From Lacrimispora xylanolytica (lineage in GTDB: Bacteria; Bacillota; Clostridia; Lachnospirales; Lachnospiraceae): a DNA stretch of 64,000 nucleotides. Below, one piece after another: positions 56,084 to 64,000 of the stretch; position 1 is the stretch's first letter; each line of letters starts with the position of its first letter. Both the position numbers and the translations under genes were made by a program. The DNA is taken from contig NZ_CP113524.1 in assembly GCF_026723765.1 (NCBI RefSeq), positions 1 to 64,000 of the forward strand, in the 5' to 3' direction. Below the pieces are notes generated by a model. That model ran no database searches. It saw only the letters and a program-made list of their open reading frames with translations, and had not been told where the DNA came from.

Positions 56084-56764
56084 ATGCCGCAAGGAGTAAT
56101 TATTAACTGTATGACTGTATTTGTAGGAGGGATACTGGGGGCATTTTTAAAAAGCCATTTCCCAAAGAAGCTATCAGAAGCTCTTCCTAATATTTTTGGC
56201 CTTTCGGCCATTTCCATGGGGGTATATTTGATTATCAGGCTGCAAAGTCTGGCTGCAGTTGTTCTGGCAATCATCGTAGGAACCGTTCTTGGTGAGCTGC
56301 TTGGACTGGAAGAAAACCTGCTAGCCGGCTTAAAAAAGCTGGAGGGAAAGCTTCCAATGGATATGAGTGAGGAGCAGATGGAAATCATAATCAGTCTTAT
56401 TATCTTGTTTTGCTTTAGCGGCACCGGGATTTTCGGGACAATGAATTATGCCATGACCGGAGATTATTCTATCCTTTACGCGAAGTCTGTGATGGACTTT
56501 TTTACCGCCATTATTTTTGGAACCACAGCCGGTTTTTTAGTTGGATTTATTGCCATTCCCCAATTTGCAATTGGAATGTTATTGTTTTTCGGGGGCACCT
56601 ATATTCTGCCTTTTACCAGCGACCTCATGATATCTAATTTTAAGGCCTGCGGAGGAATCATTACCCTGGCAGTAGGGCTTAAAATTTCAAATATCAAAAA
56701 AACCAGAGTATTAAATATATTACCAGCTCTTATTCTGGTATTTCCCTTTTCTCTACTTCTATAG
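56084..56764 (+). CDS. DUF554 family membrane protein
   Basis: The 226-residue protein has about six to seven membrane helices. Family phrases include IINCMTVFVGGILGA near residue 6, LGLSAISMG-like LFGLSAIS near 40, and CFSGTGIFGTMNYAMTGDYSILYAKSVMDF near 110-140. Earlier members were annotated as a possible sodium-linked transporter, but function is unproven. It is cotranscribed with the MarR gene. A bidirectional terminator follows. Confidence 0.85.
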   Translation: MPQGVIINCMTVFVGGILGAFLKSHFPKKLSEALPNIFGLSAISMGVYLIIRLQSLAAVVLAIIVGTVLGELLGLEENLLAGLKKLEGKLPMDMSEEQMEIIISLIILFCFSGTGIFGTMNYAMTGDYSILYAKSVMDFFTAIIFGTTAGFLVGFIAIPQFAIGMLLFFGGTYILPFTSDLMISNFKACGGIITLAVGLKISNIKKTRVLNILPALILVFPFSLLL

Positions 56765-56783
56765 TTTAGAAAAATTGAAGAAT

Positions 56784-56833
56784 AAAAAGCCAGAGACTGG
56801 ACTGCCCAAAAGGCAATCCAGTTTCTGGCTTTT
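56784..56833. terminator. Bidirectional terminator
   Basis: A long imperfect stem (aaaagccagagactggact... with ...ccagtttctggctttt) with A and T runs, between the convergent DUF554 and P-type ATPase genes. Confidence 0.93.
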
Positions 56834-56835
56834 CT

Positions 56836-59487
56836 TTATTTGCGTCGGATCAGCAGTTTTACTACTTCCGATATGATAATAACGCTGAAGCTAAGACCAA
56901 ATATCTTAAGCCACATGATGATTCCAAGGGGTACCGTTCCAAAAAATGCGCCTGCAAACTGTATGATGAGGATCTGCAAGAGGAAGGTGATGGAGATGAC
57001 TAAAAGCATAATCCGGTTCTTTAAAATGTGTTTAAAGATGCTGGTAGCATGAAGCTCTCTGCAGTTGAAAGCATTGAATAACTGGAACAATGCAAACAGG
57101 GTAAAGAGAACGGTGGTCATTTCCTGATCCGTAGCGCCTAAGAAGTTGAACATATATTGGCATAAGAAAATAACTGAGATATAAAGCCCTGTAAGTCCGA
57201 TTCTTAAGAACATGGTCTTTGATATAATGTTATCGCTTCTTCCAGTAGGAGGTCGGTTCATAAGATCGTCATAAATCGGCTCAAGACCAAGGGTAAGAGC
57301 TGGAGGTCCGTCCATAATGATGTTGATCCATAACAGCTGAAGGGCGGTAAATGGCGCTTTGAACCCTAAGATGATGGAGGTAAACACCACAATAACGGAA
57401 GAGACATTAACGGTAAGCTGAAACTGAATGAAACGCTTAAAGTTCTCATAAATACCGCGTCCCCAGGCTATCGCTTTTACGATGGTAGAGAAGGAGTCAT
57501 CAAGGAGAACGATATCACTGGCTTCTTTTGAGACTTCAGTTCCGGAAATACCCATGGCAATTCCTACGTCCGCATTTTTAAGGGCCGGAGCATCGTTAAT
57601 TCCATCTCCGGTAACGGCTACTACATTGTTCTGGGATTTTAACAGCTTTACCACACGCATCTTGGTGGAAGGAGTACTTCTTGCAATGACACTGATCTTA
57701 GGAAGCATTTGAAGGAGTTCTTCGTCACTAATATCTGCTATTTCACTTGCCTCCACAGCAAGGCGTCCATTATCCAGGATATGAAGCTCATTTGCAATGG
57801 CAGTAGCAGTAATAATATTGTCTCCTGTAAGGATCTTTAAATCAACGCCAGCCATGCGGCAATGCTTGACTGCATCGTAAACATCAGCTCGGAGAGGATC
57901 GGAGATGGCAACAAATCCGTCAAAGACCATGTCTTTTTCCATGGCATTATGATGGAGCTCGTCTTCATAATCCTTCATTTCCATCAGTTCTTTATGTGCG
58001 AAGGCAATGACACGCATCGCCCTTTCCTGGGCCTTTACAATGTAAGCTTCAATTTGAGAACGCTTGTCATCGGAAAGAGAGCACATGGAAAATACGCATT
58101 CCGGACTGCCCTTTACGTAGGAGATGATCTTTCCGTCCACCTTACTGATGGTGGTCATATGCTTAAGCTCTGAGGAAAATGGAAAGGCATGAAGAACATC
58201 ATGATCGGAGCGTTCTTCCTTATAAGATTTTCCGCTTATTTTATGTGCCTTGGAATTCTGGTAAAAGCTTAACATGGCACATTCCGTAGGATTCCCAATA
58301 AAGGAGCCGTCAGGGGAAATATCTGCAGTGGTATTCAAACAGATATTGTGTACCAGCCAGTCAGAATGAAGATCCCCGGTCTTTTCCTTCCATTCTCCGT
58401 CATAAAAAGCGGAAACAGTCATCTTGTTCTCTGTCAGTGTACCTGTCTTGTCGGAACAGATGACATTGATACAGCCTACGGTTTCAGATGCAATCATCTT
58501 TTTAACCAGAGCATTTTGCTTTGAAAGCTTAATGATATTGATGGATAAGGATACCGCTACAATGGTGGGAAGTCCTTCTGGTACGGCGGCTACAATCAGT
58601 ACAATGCTGGTAACAAAGGCATCAAGAACTGCCTCAAGAGTAAGACCGCCGGAGAGGGAAAAGGAAATAAGCTCGGATACAAATACAATGGCAGCAGCAA
58701 TGATACCAAGTATGGTAATGGTTTTTCCCAGCCTTGCAAGCTTTTCCTGAAGAGGTGTGCTGGCACGCTCTACATTGGTCAGTTCCCTTGCTATGTTTCC
58801 AAATTCTGTGTGGTCTCCAACGGCTGTTACTACCATTTTTCCGTATCCGCTGGTAATATAGTTGCCGGAATAAACCATATTGGCCCGTTCTGCAAGAGGT
58901 GTCTTTTCGTCTGGAATCAGAAGCTGTGCGTCTTTTTTTGCTGGCAGGCTTTCTCCAGTCAGTGCTGATTCATCAGAAGCCAGTCCGGAGCTTTGAAGAA
59001 GTCTTCCGTCAGCCGGAACCCGGTCGCCGGTAGCTATAAGGACAATATCTCCCACAACGATGTCTTTTTGGCTGAGCAGCACCGTGTTTCCGTCTCTGAT
59101 GACCTTAATCATGGTGTCATCACTGATTTTTGATAAAGCTTCAAAGGCTTTGGCACTCTTGCCTTCCATAATGACCGTAATCAATACGGAAAGGAAGATG
59201 GCGGCAAAGATTCCCAGACACTCTAAAAAGTCTGCCTCTGAGCCGGTAGTGGCTCTTATGATGTTTACAATAAGGGCAATGACACCAGCCATAATGAGCA
59301 TAAGAATCATTGGCTCGCTGGCGGCTTCTGCAATTCGCTTTAACAAAGATTCAGGCTTTTCCTTTGTCAGCGTATTGCTTCCGTATCGTTCCCTCTGAGC
59401 TTCCACCTGTCCGGTGCCTAGACCGACTGACCCGTCGGTGCTTAATCGCTCCAGTAAATCACGTGTGTTCTCCTGAAATTCTTTCAA
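56836..59487 (-). CDS. P-type cation-transporting ATPase (Ca2+/Mn2+, PMCA/SERCA type)
   Basis: This is an 883-residue P2-type ATPase that exports Ca2+ or Mn2+. In order it has: helices 1-2 near 55-110; the actuator loop with ALTGESLPAKK near 173; helix 4 with the ion-site motif VPEGLP near 290; the phosphorylation site CSDKTGTLTENK (Asp near 333); KGSPECVFSM in the nucleotide domain; TGDGINDAPALKNADVGIAMG near 605; six C-terminal helices. It starts with TTG, nine bases after AAGGAG. A yybP-ykoY (manganese) riboswitch in its leader argues for Mn2+ export or detoxification, as for Lactococcus YoaB. Confidence 0.93.
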   Translation of the reverse strand: MKEFQENTRDLLERLSTDGSVGLGTGQVEAQRERYGSNTLTKEKPESLLKRIAEAASEPMILMLIMAGVIALIVNIIRATTGSEADFLECLGIFAAIFLSVLITVIMEGKSAKAFEALSKISDDTMIKVIRDGNTVLLSQKDIVVGDIVLIATGDRVPADGRLLQSSGLASDESALTGESLPAKKDAQLLIPDEKTPLAERANMVYSGNYITSGYGKMVVTAVGDHTEFGNIARELTNVERASTPLQEKLARLGKTITILGIIAAAIVFVSELISFSLSGGLTLEAVLDAFVTSIVLIVAAVPEGLPTIVAVSLSINIIKLSKQNALVKKMIASETVGCINVICSDKTGTLTENKMTVSAFYDGEWKEKTGDLHSDWLVHNICLNTTADISPDGSFIGNPTECAMLSFYQNSKAHKISGKSYKEERSDHDVLHAFPFSSELKHMTTISKVDGKIISYVKGSPECVFSMCSLSDDKRSQIEAYIVKAQERAMRVIAFAHKELMEMKDYEDELHHNAMEKDMVFDGFVAISDPLRADVYDAVKHCRMAGVDLKILTGDNIITATAIANELHILDNGRLAVEASEIADISDEELLQMLPKISVIARSTPSTKMRVVKLLKSQNNVVAVTGDGINDAPALKNADVGIAMGISGTEVSKEASDIVLLDDSFSTIVKAIAWGRGIYENFKRFIQFQLTVNVSSVIVVFTSIILGFKAPFTALQLLWINIIMDGPPALTLGLEPIYDDLMNRPPTGRSDNIISKTMFLRIGLTGLYISVIFLCQYMFNFLGATDQEMTTVLFTLFALFQLFNAFNCRELHATSIFKHILKNRIMLLVISITFLLQILIIQFAGAFFGTVPLGIIMWLKIFGLSFSVIIISEVVKLLIRRK

Positions 59488-59523
59488 TGCAGTTCTCTCC
59501 TTAATTTGTTTATATATAACAAA

Positions 59524-59592
59524 AACTCATGCATAGACCAGCTACGCATGAGTCAAAAAAAATAGACCATGTATAGCCCAGTGCTATACATG
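59524..59592 (-). terminator. Two tandem, related terminator hairpins in the ATPase leader
   Basis: Hairpin 1 (59568-59592, catgtatagc/gctatacatg) is followed on the minus strand by eight T. Hairpin 2 (59525-59553, actcatgc/gcatgagt) is followed by a T run. Both read GACTCATG-N-GTAGC-like on their 5' side, so one looks like a copy of the other. The 5' side of hairpin 1 overlaps the aptamer's closing stem. Confidence 0.8.
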
Positions 59593-59678
59593 AGTCTCGT
59601 TTATTAAGACAAGCCAGACCGTAAAACGGCCAGTATGTTGACTTGGCACGCAGATAAACTGCGCAAACTACTCCCTCA
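59591..59678 (-). promoter_or_regulatory. yybP-ykoY (manganese) riboswitch aptamer
   Basis: Read on the minus strand: closing stem TGAG/CTCA, then the conserved GGAGTAG and a hairpin (gcgcag/ctgcgt). An internal loop with AGTCAACATA stands opposite TGG, followed by an upper hairpin and the conserved ACGAGA before the closing strand. This matches the layout of the Lactococcus Mn2+ riboswitch (GGAGUAG, AGUCGUCA, GCAAGA). It should allow ATPase expression when Mn2+ is bound by releasing the 5' arm of terminator 1. Confidence 0.85.
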
Positions 59679-59820
59679 AGTGTTTTACTATCATACCATA
59701 AACGGATAATTTTTGTCAACAGTCAAGGGACAGGTTCCTTTTATTCTTTTCTTTGCTTCTATTCTATGTTAAATTATAGGAAATAAGAAAATAACACCGT
59801 ACAGCTAATAGGAGGCAACT

Positions 59821-60468
59821 ATGAATGGTAATACTACGAAGGACAATCAAGATAATCCAGAGCTGAAAGCAGCAATGGAATCTCTTAAAAAACATCGTAT
59901 TGGCGCATACTTTGCAGCGGATAAAGAAGAGCTGTTCACGCTTTTAAATACATTTATTCCTGATCATACCACAGTAGGCTGCGGAGATTCTGTTACCTTA
60001 GAAGAACTTGGAGTACTTGATGAGCTTAGAAGACGAGATCTTGTATTCTTAGATAAATATGAGCCATCGCTGACAAAAGAAAAAAAGCGGGAACTATATC
60101 GAAAAAATTTCTTGGCTGATACGTTTATAACCGGAACCAATGCAGTTACCATGGATGGAAAGCTGTTTAATATAGACGGCAACGGCAGCCGGGTGGCACC
60201 CATGCTTTATGGGCCGGATCAGGTCCTTGTGGTAGTGGGCACTAATAAGCTGGTAAAAGACACGGAGGAAGCCATTAAGCGAACCAGACAGATTGCAGCC
60301 ACATTAGATGCCAAACGGCTGAATAAGGGAACCCCGTGTACTGTCTTGGACCGCTGCATTGATTGCAGTCATAAAAACAGGATATGCAATGATTTTGTTT
60401 TGATCGCGGGGCAGTTCACAGAGGAGAGAATCAAGGTCATCTTTGTGGAAGGGGAGTATGGATATTAG
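59821..60468 (+). CDS. LUD-domain protein (LutC/YkgG-like)
   Basis: The 215-residue protein belongs to the LUD family, named for lactate-utilisation proteins LutB/LutC. It shows the motif TVGCGDSVTLEELGV near residue 51 and the family block TGTNAVTMDGKLFNIDGNGSRVAPMLYGPD near 104-133. VLVVVGTNKLV follows, then a cysteine tail (VLDRCIDCSHKNRICND, near 180). LutA and LutB genes are absent, so this stand-alone form may have a different role. A GGAGG site precedes the ATG. Confidence 0.88.
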   Translation: MNGNTTKDNQDNPELKAAMESLKKHRIGAYFAADKEELFTLLNTFIPDHTTVGCGDSVTLEELGVLDELRRRDLVFLDKYEPSLTKEKKRELYRKNFLADTFITGTNAVTMDGKLFNIDGNGSRVAPMLYGPDQVLVVVGTNKLVKDTEEAIKRTRQIAATLDAKRLNKGTPCTVLDRCIDCSHKNRICNDFVLIAGQFTEERIKVIFVEGEYGY

Positions 60469-60517
60469 GAAAAGAGAGTTTGAGAGCGGAAAAAAGATTT
60501 CGTATAGAAGGATAAAA

Positions 60518-60561
60518 ATGCGTCTTGAAATGGCTGTTAGCCGGATCAAGACGCATTCTTT
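60518..60561. terminator. Bidirectional terminator
   Basis: A 12-bp stem aatgcgtcttga/tcaagacgcatt (about 60518-60529 with 60546-60557) with flanking A and T runs. It lies between the convergent LUD gene and the V-ATPase operon end. Confidence 0.9.
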
Positions 60562-61184
60562 TAATTTCCGCTTTTTTTCGTTCGTTTAATCACCTTAAGC
60601 CTTGTAAATTCCTCCCTGTCTTTTTCCTCCAGGGAGTTTGATATGCTTTTTGTCAGTGATTCGTAGCGGGGGATGGTAATATTTTTCAGTGCATTTGCCC
60701 GTTTCTGGGTTCGCTTGATGCTGTTTGCCAGACGGTAAGCGGAGTTTTCCACGGAAGAGAGCTTTAAGGTCAGCTCCTTCACCTTTTCAAACTTAGAGCG
60801 GGCTTCATCAAGGGATTCCCTGGTGCTGTAGTAGGCATAGGTCAGATTTAAGGGCCTGCCTTCGTGTTCCACAAGAGGAATCTCTGTTCCCATAATGCTT
60901 CTGGTCTTAATGCGAACGGTGTCATCCACAGGAACAGCCATGGCAATGTCCTTCACGTAATCAATTCCCAGCTCGATGTTCGCCTTTTGCAGTGCTTTAT
61001 AGGCGGAGGTAAAGGTCACGTCGATTTCAGACTGAATTCCCCTTGCCTCGTCGATCAGCTCCATCAGCTCTTTGATCAGGATATTCCGCTTTTTATCCAT
61101 CAACTCATAGCCCTGTCTGGCCAGAGCGAGAGAGTTTTTAGCTAGAATTAGATTTCCCTTGGTGGGAAATGTATTGGGATTCAT
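60561..61184 (-). CDS. ntpD: V-type ATP synthase subunit D
   Basis: Subunit D is the central rotor shaft of the V/A-type ATPase. The 207-residue, mostly helical coiled-coil protein shows the family N terminus NPNTFPTKGNLILAKNSLALA and the DKKRNILIKELMEL block. The C-terminal repeat RRTNKRVNALE-like motif appears here as IKRTQKRANALKNITIPRYE. AGGAGGG precedes the ATG. It follows subunit B by 11 bp in the A-B-D order normal for these operons. Confidence 0.95.
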   Translation of the reverse strand: MNPNTFPTKGNLILAKNSLALARQGYELMDKKRNILIKELMELIDEARGIQSEIDVTFTSAYKALQKANIELGIDYVKDIAMAVPVDDTVRIKTRSIMGTEIPLVEHEGRPLNLTYAYYSTRESLDEARSKFEKVKELTLKLSSVENSAYRLANSIKRTQKRANALKNITIPRYESLTKSISNSLEEKDREEFTRLKVIKRTKKSGN

Positions 61185-61195
61185 GAAATTCCCTC

Positions 61196-62599
61196 CTATT
61201 CATTCAAAGCTTCCGGGGCAGTTTCCTTGTAATATTGATCCAGGACCTTTGTATCCACACGGTCTAACTCTCCGCGAGGAAGAAGTCCTAAAAGCTCCCA
61301 GCCAATGGTAAGAGTCTCTAATATGTTTCGGTTGGTGTGGTCACCCTGTCCCACAAAGCGGTTTTCAAACTCCTTACCAAAGATCAGATATTTTTTATCA
61401 ATGGGAGAGAGTTCATCTTCACCAATAACGGAAGCCAGCGCTCTTGCGTCTCCAACCTTTGCATAGCAGGAGAAGAGCTGGTTTGCCACGCCCTGATGGT
61501 CGGCTCTTGTAAAGCCTTCTCCGATTCCATCCTTCATCAGACGGCTTAAAGAGGGCAGTACGTTAATGGGTGGATATACGGACTGGCCGTAAAGGCTGCG
61601 GTCGAGAACAATCTGTCCCTCCGTTATATATCCGGTTAAGTCGGGAATGGGGTGAGTGATATCATCGTTTGGCATGGTTAGGATTGGAATCTGTGTAACT
61701 GATCCATGTCTTCCCTTTACAATGCCTGCTCTCTCGTAAATCGATGCAAGATCACTGTATAGATAGCCTGGATACCCTTTTCTGGAAGGAATCTCACCTT
61801 TTGAGGAAGAGACCTCACGGAGGGCTTCTGCATAAGCGGTCATATCTGTCAAAATAACAAGAATATGCATGCCTCGTTCAAAAGCCAGATACTCTGCAAG
61901 CGTCAAAGCCACCTTTGGAGTAATGAGACGCTCCACCACAGGGTCATTGGCCAGGTTGATGAACATGGCAACGTGGTCGGAAACACCGCTCTCCTCAAAG
62001 GTTCTGCGGAAGAAATCAGCCACGTCGTATTTTACACCCATAGCCGCAAAAACGACTGCGAATTTTTCGCTGGAATCCGCATCATCACCTAAGGATGCCT
62101 GCTGAACGATCTGAGCCGCCAGTTCATCGTGGGGAAGACCATTACCGGAGAAAATCGGAAGCTTCTGCCCCCGGATTAAGGTCATCAGTCCATCAATGGC
62201 CGAGATTCCGGTACGGATATAGTCTCTGGGATATTCTCGGGTTACGGGATTTAAAGGCTTTCCATTGATATCAAGTAAATGGTCGGAGCCGATATCACCA
62301 AGTCCGTCGATGGGAACGCCGATTCCATTAAAGGTACGTCCAAGCATATCTTCGGATACGGAAAGCTCCATCGGCCTTCCCGTAAGCCGGGTGTGTACAT
62401 TTCTTAGTGCCAGTCCATCGGTGCCCTCAAATACCTGAATGATGGCCTTATCCTCATATACCTCAATAATTCTTCCAAGCTTTTTTGTCTTGCCGGCCAC
62501 GGTCATTTCCACAATTTCATCAAAAGCAGCATTCTGGACGCCTTCCAATACGACCAGGGGGCCGTTGATGGCACTTAAGCCTAAATATTCGATTGCCAT
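61196..62599 (-). CDS. ntpB: V-type ATP synthase subunit B (non-catalytic)
   Basis: Subunit B alternates with A in the ATP-driven head. The 467-residue product has [17 protein letters not shown] at the start and the family region [17 protein letters not shown] near 123. [18 protein letters not shown] near 148 stands where A carries its P-loop, and [29 protein letters not shown] lies near 250. It lacks a GxxGxGKT P-loop, as expected for the regulatory subunit. AAGGAGG precedes the ATG. It lies 14 bp after subunit A. Confidence 0.97.
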   Translation of the reverse strand: MAIEYLGLSAINGPLVVLEGVQNAAFDEIVEMTVAGKTKKLGRIIEVYEDKAIIQVFEGTDGLALRNVHTRLTGRPMELSVSEDMLGRTFNGIGVPIDGLGDIGSDHLLDINGKPLNPVTREYPRDYIRTGISAIDGLMTLIRGQKLPIFSGNGLPHDELAAQIVQQASLGDDADSSEKFAVVFAAMGVKYDVADFFRRTFEESGVSDHVAMFINLANDPVVERLITPKVALTLAEYLAFERGMHILVILTDMTAYAEALREVSSSKGEIPSRKGYPGYLYSDLASIYERAGIVKGRHGSVTQIPILTMPNDDITHPIPDLTGYITEGQIVLDRSLYGQSVYPPINVLPSLSRLMKDGIGEGFTRADHQGVANQLFSCYAKVGDARALASVIGEDELSPIDKKYLIFGKEFENRFVGQGDHTNRNILETLTIGWELLGLLPRGELDRVDTKVLDQYYKETAPEALNE

Positions 62600-62613
62600 A
62601 ATCTGCCTCCTTT

Positions 62614-64000
62614 CTAAGCGTTTCGTTCAATGACGGAATCATAAAAGGCATCAACCTGCTTTTTATAGTCATCAAATAAATCCAGCCGGTCATTGGGGAC
62701 GTCGTATTTTAAGGAAATAATCTTATCGAAAATGGGATCCTCCCTTAATACAGACATAGGCATTCCCATGGAGATCAGGGAACGTGATTTCTTATATAGA
62801 TACAGGATTAAATCCATCATTAAAAACTGTTTTTCCATGGGGACACAGGTATCCTCTTTATGAAATGCGTTTTGCTGAAGGAAACCAATGCGGATGACCT
62901 TTGCTATTTCAAGAATCAGCTTTTGGTCATCGGGCAGCATATCTCCGCCGATGAGCTTTACGATTTCCATCAGGCTGCTTTCCTGAGTCAGTATGAATAC
63001 GAGACGGTTTCTGTAGTCCACAAATCGTTTATCCACGTAGTCCACGTACCATGGGGCTAAATCGGTTAAATATTCTGAATAGCTGCTAAGCCAGTGAATG
63101 GCAGGGAAATGGCGTTCGTTTGCAAGGTTACGGTCAAGGCCCCAGAAGCAGCGGACGAAACGCTTGGTGTTCTGGGTGACAGGCTCAGAGAAGTCGCCGC
63201 CCTGTGGGGAAACTGCTCCGATGATGGTAACAGAACCTTCCGTGCCGTTTAAGTTCTGAATCATGCCGGCTCTTTCATAAAAGGCAGATAAGCGGGAAGC
63301 CAGGTAAGCCGGGAAGCCCTCCTCAGCTGGCATTTCCTCAAGACGTCCGGATAACTCTCTGAGCGCCTCGGCCCAACGAGAGGTGGAATCCGCCATAATG
63401 GCAACATGGTATCCCATATCTCTATAATATTCTGCCAGGGTAAGACCGGAGTAAAGGCTGGCCTCTCTGGCGGCCACGGGCATATTGGAGGTATTGGCAA
63501 TGAGCGTGGTACGGTCCATTAGTGGATTGCCGGAACGGGGATCCACTAGCTCTGAGAACTCCTCCAGAACCTGAGTCATCTCATTGCCGCGCTCGCCGCA
63601 GCCGATATAGATGATGATATCCGCGTCAGACCATTTGGCGATCTGGTGCTGAGTCATAGTCTTACCGGTTCCAAATCCACCAGGAATACAGGCAGTGCCT
63701 CCCTTTGCCAGAGGGAAGAGAGTATCAATGATTCTCTGTCCGGTAATCAGGGGCTTGGCAGCAGGGTAACGCTTTAGAGTTGGCCTTGGAATCCGGATAG
63801 GCCATTTCTGGGTCATGGTAAGTTCCTTTACGGTCCCGTCTGCCAGCTTAAGGGTAAGAATTGGCTGGTCAATGGTGTAGGAACCATCTGGGACCACGCT
63901 CTCTACAAAGCCCTCCATATCCGGTGGAATCATGACCTTATGGGTAATGGCCGGAGTTTCCGGTACCTCTGCAATAATAGAGCCAGGGAAAAGATGATCC
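62614..64000 (-). CDS. ntpA: V-type ATP synthase subunit A, catalytic (partial, 5' end outside window)
   Basis: Subunit A is the catalytic subunit of the Na+- or H+-translocating V/A-type ATPase. The reading frame is open to the right edge: [22 protein letters not shown] precedes the first internal ATG at 63933, so that ATG is not the start. About 462 of some 590 residues are present. Visible motifs include the P-loop [31 protein letters not shown], the Walker B/arginine region [23 protein letters not shown], and [11 protein letters not shown]. In Clostridia this enzyme may work as an ATP-driven Na+ or H+ pump; the ion-binding subunit is not in the window. Confidence 0.97.
   Translation of the reverse strand, partial: DHLFPGSIIAEVPETPAITHKVMIPPDMEGFVESVVPDGSYTIDQPILTLKLADGTVKELTMTQKWPIRIPRPTLKRYPAAKPLITGQRIIDTLFPLAKGGTACIPGGFGTGKTMTQHQIAKWSDADIIIYIGCGERGNEMTQVLEEFSELVDPRSGNPLMDRTTLIANTSNMPVAAREASLYSGLTLAEYYRDMGYHVAIMADSTSRWAEALRELSGRLEEMPAEEGFPAYLASRLSAFYERAGMIQNLNGTEGSVTIIGAVSPQGGDFSEPVTQNTKRFVRCFWGLDRNLANERHFPAIHWLSSYSEYLTDLAPWYVDYVDKRFVDYRNRLVFILTQESSLMEIVKLIGGDMLPDDQKLILEIAKVIRIGFLQQNAFHKEDTCVPMEKQFLMMDLILYLYKKSRSLISMGMPMSVLREDPIFDKIISLKYDVPNDRLDLFDDYKKQVDAFYDSVIERNA

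Noticed and set aside
56836-59487. Two-gene split or frameshift in the P-type ATPase
   Set aside because: All P-type motifs occur in the proper order in one intact frame of normal length.
63933-63933. ATG at 63933 as the start of the V-ATPase A subunit
   Set aside because: The upstream sequence up to the edge continues in frame with conserved A-subunit residues, so the gene is truncated by the window.

Overview
The window is the replication-origin region of a low-to-moderate GC, anaerobic Gram-positive bacterium. Gene content (adhE, pta, V-type ATPase, DUF3881, DUF4446, BioY, a type II pantothenate kinase, a giant LPXTG surface protein) points to the class Clostridia, most likely Lachnospiraceae (Lacrimispora/Clostridium saccharolyticum-like). 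That placement rests on recalled protein similarity, not on a search.

Layout. 1-3100: dnaN (cut by the left edge) and dnaA on the minus strand, with DnaA-box clusters on both sides of dnaA, so oriC looks bipartite. 3099-8335: about 5 kb of accessory genes lies between dnaA and rpmH, which are usually adjacent in Firmicutes: an ECF transporter S component, a DUF2628 membrane protein, pta, a short-chain dehydrogenase, and a decayed polymorphic-toxin tail with an intact immunity-like gene. 8336-18886: the conserved plus-strand block rpmH-rnpA-yidD-yidC-khpB-mnmE-mnmG-rsmG-parA-parB-DUF4446, with three perfect parS sites and a minus-strand alpha/beta hydrolase inserted between rsmG and parA. 18887-26100: a long hairpin, a 31-bp-period degenerate repeat array, a flavin-binding PNPOx-like protein, coaW, adhE with a strong promoter and a Rex-like site, a DUF3267 zincin-like membrane protein, nudC and bioY.

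26347-41856 is one uninterrupted 15.5-kb gene for a 5169-residue secreted surface protein: a signal peptide, a pentapeptide low-complexity linker, many SpaA/Cna-B-like stalk modules, SdrD-B-like and DUF11-like modules, a duplicated four-module block near the C terminus, and an LPKTG sortase signal. No sortase gene is present in the window.

41870-50651: gdhA behind a promoter followed at once by a terminator-like hairpin, a DUF3881 gene, tRNA-Arg(CCT), a second alpha/beta hydrolase, a protein resembling a radical-SAM family but without its cysteine motif, a secreted cell-wall-binding-repeat protein, a ComEC-like metallo-beta-lactamase lipoprotein with a DUF3006 gene, and a DEDDh exonuclease with a zinc ribbon. 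50648-55447 (minus): a probable operon TRIC-like channel, DUF1461, D-Ala-D-Ala carboxypeptidase, shortened KdpD-type kinase, KdpE-type regulator. 55565-56764: a MarR regulator with a palindromic operator and a DUF554 membrane protein. 56836-59678 (minus): a P-type cation ATPase behind a yybP-ykoY (manganese) riboswitch and two tandem related terminators. 59821-60468: a LUD-domain protein. 60561-64000 (minus): V-type ATPase subunits A (cut by the right edge), B and D.

Read together, the window has a chromosome replication/segregation and ribosome/tRNA-modification core, flanked by fermentation (pta, adhE, gdhA), vitamin/cofactor (ECF S component, coaW, bioY, nudC) and envelope functions. I saw no transposases, integrases, rRNA genes or CRISPR arrays.
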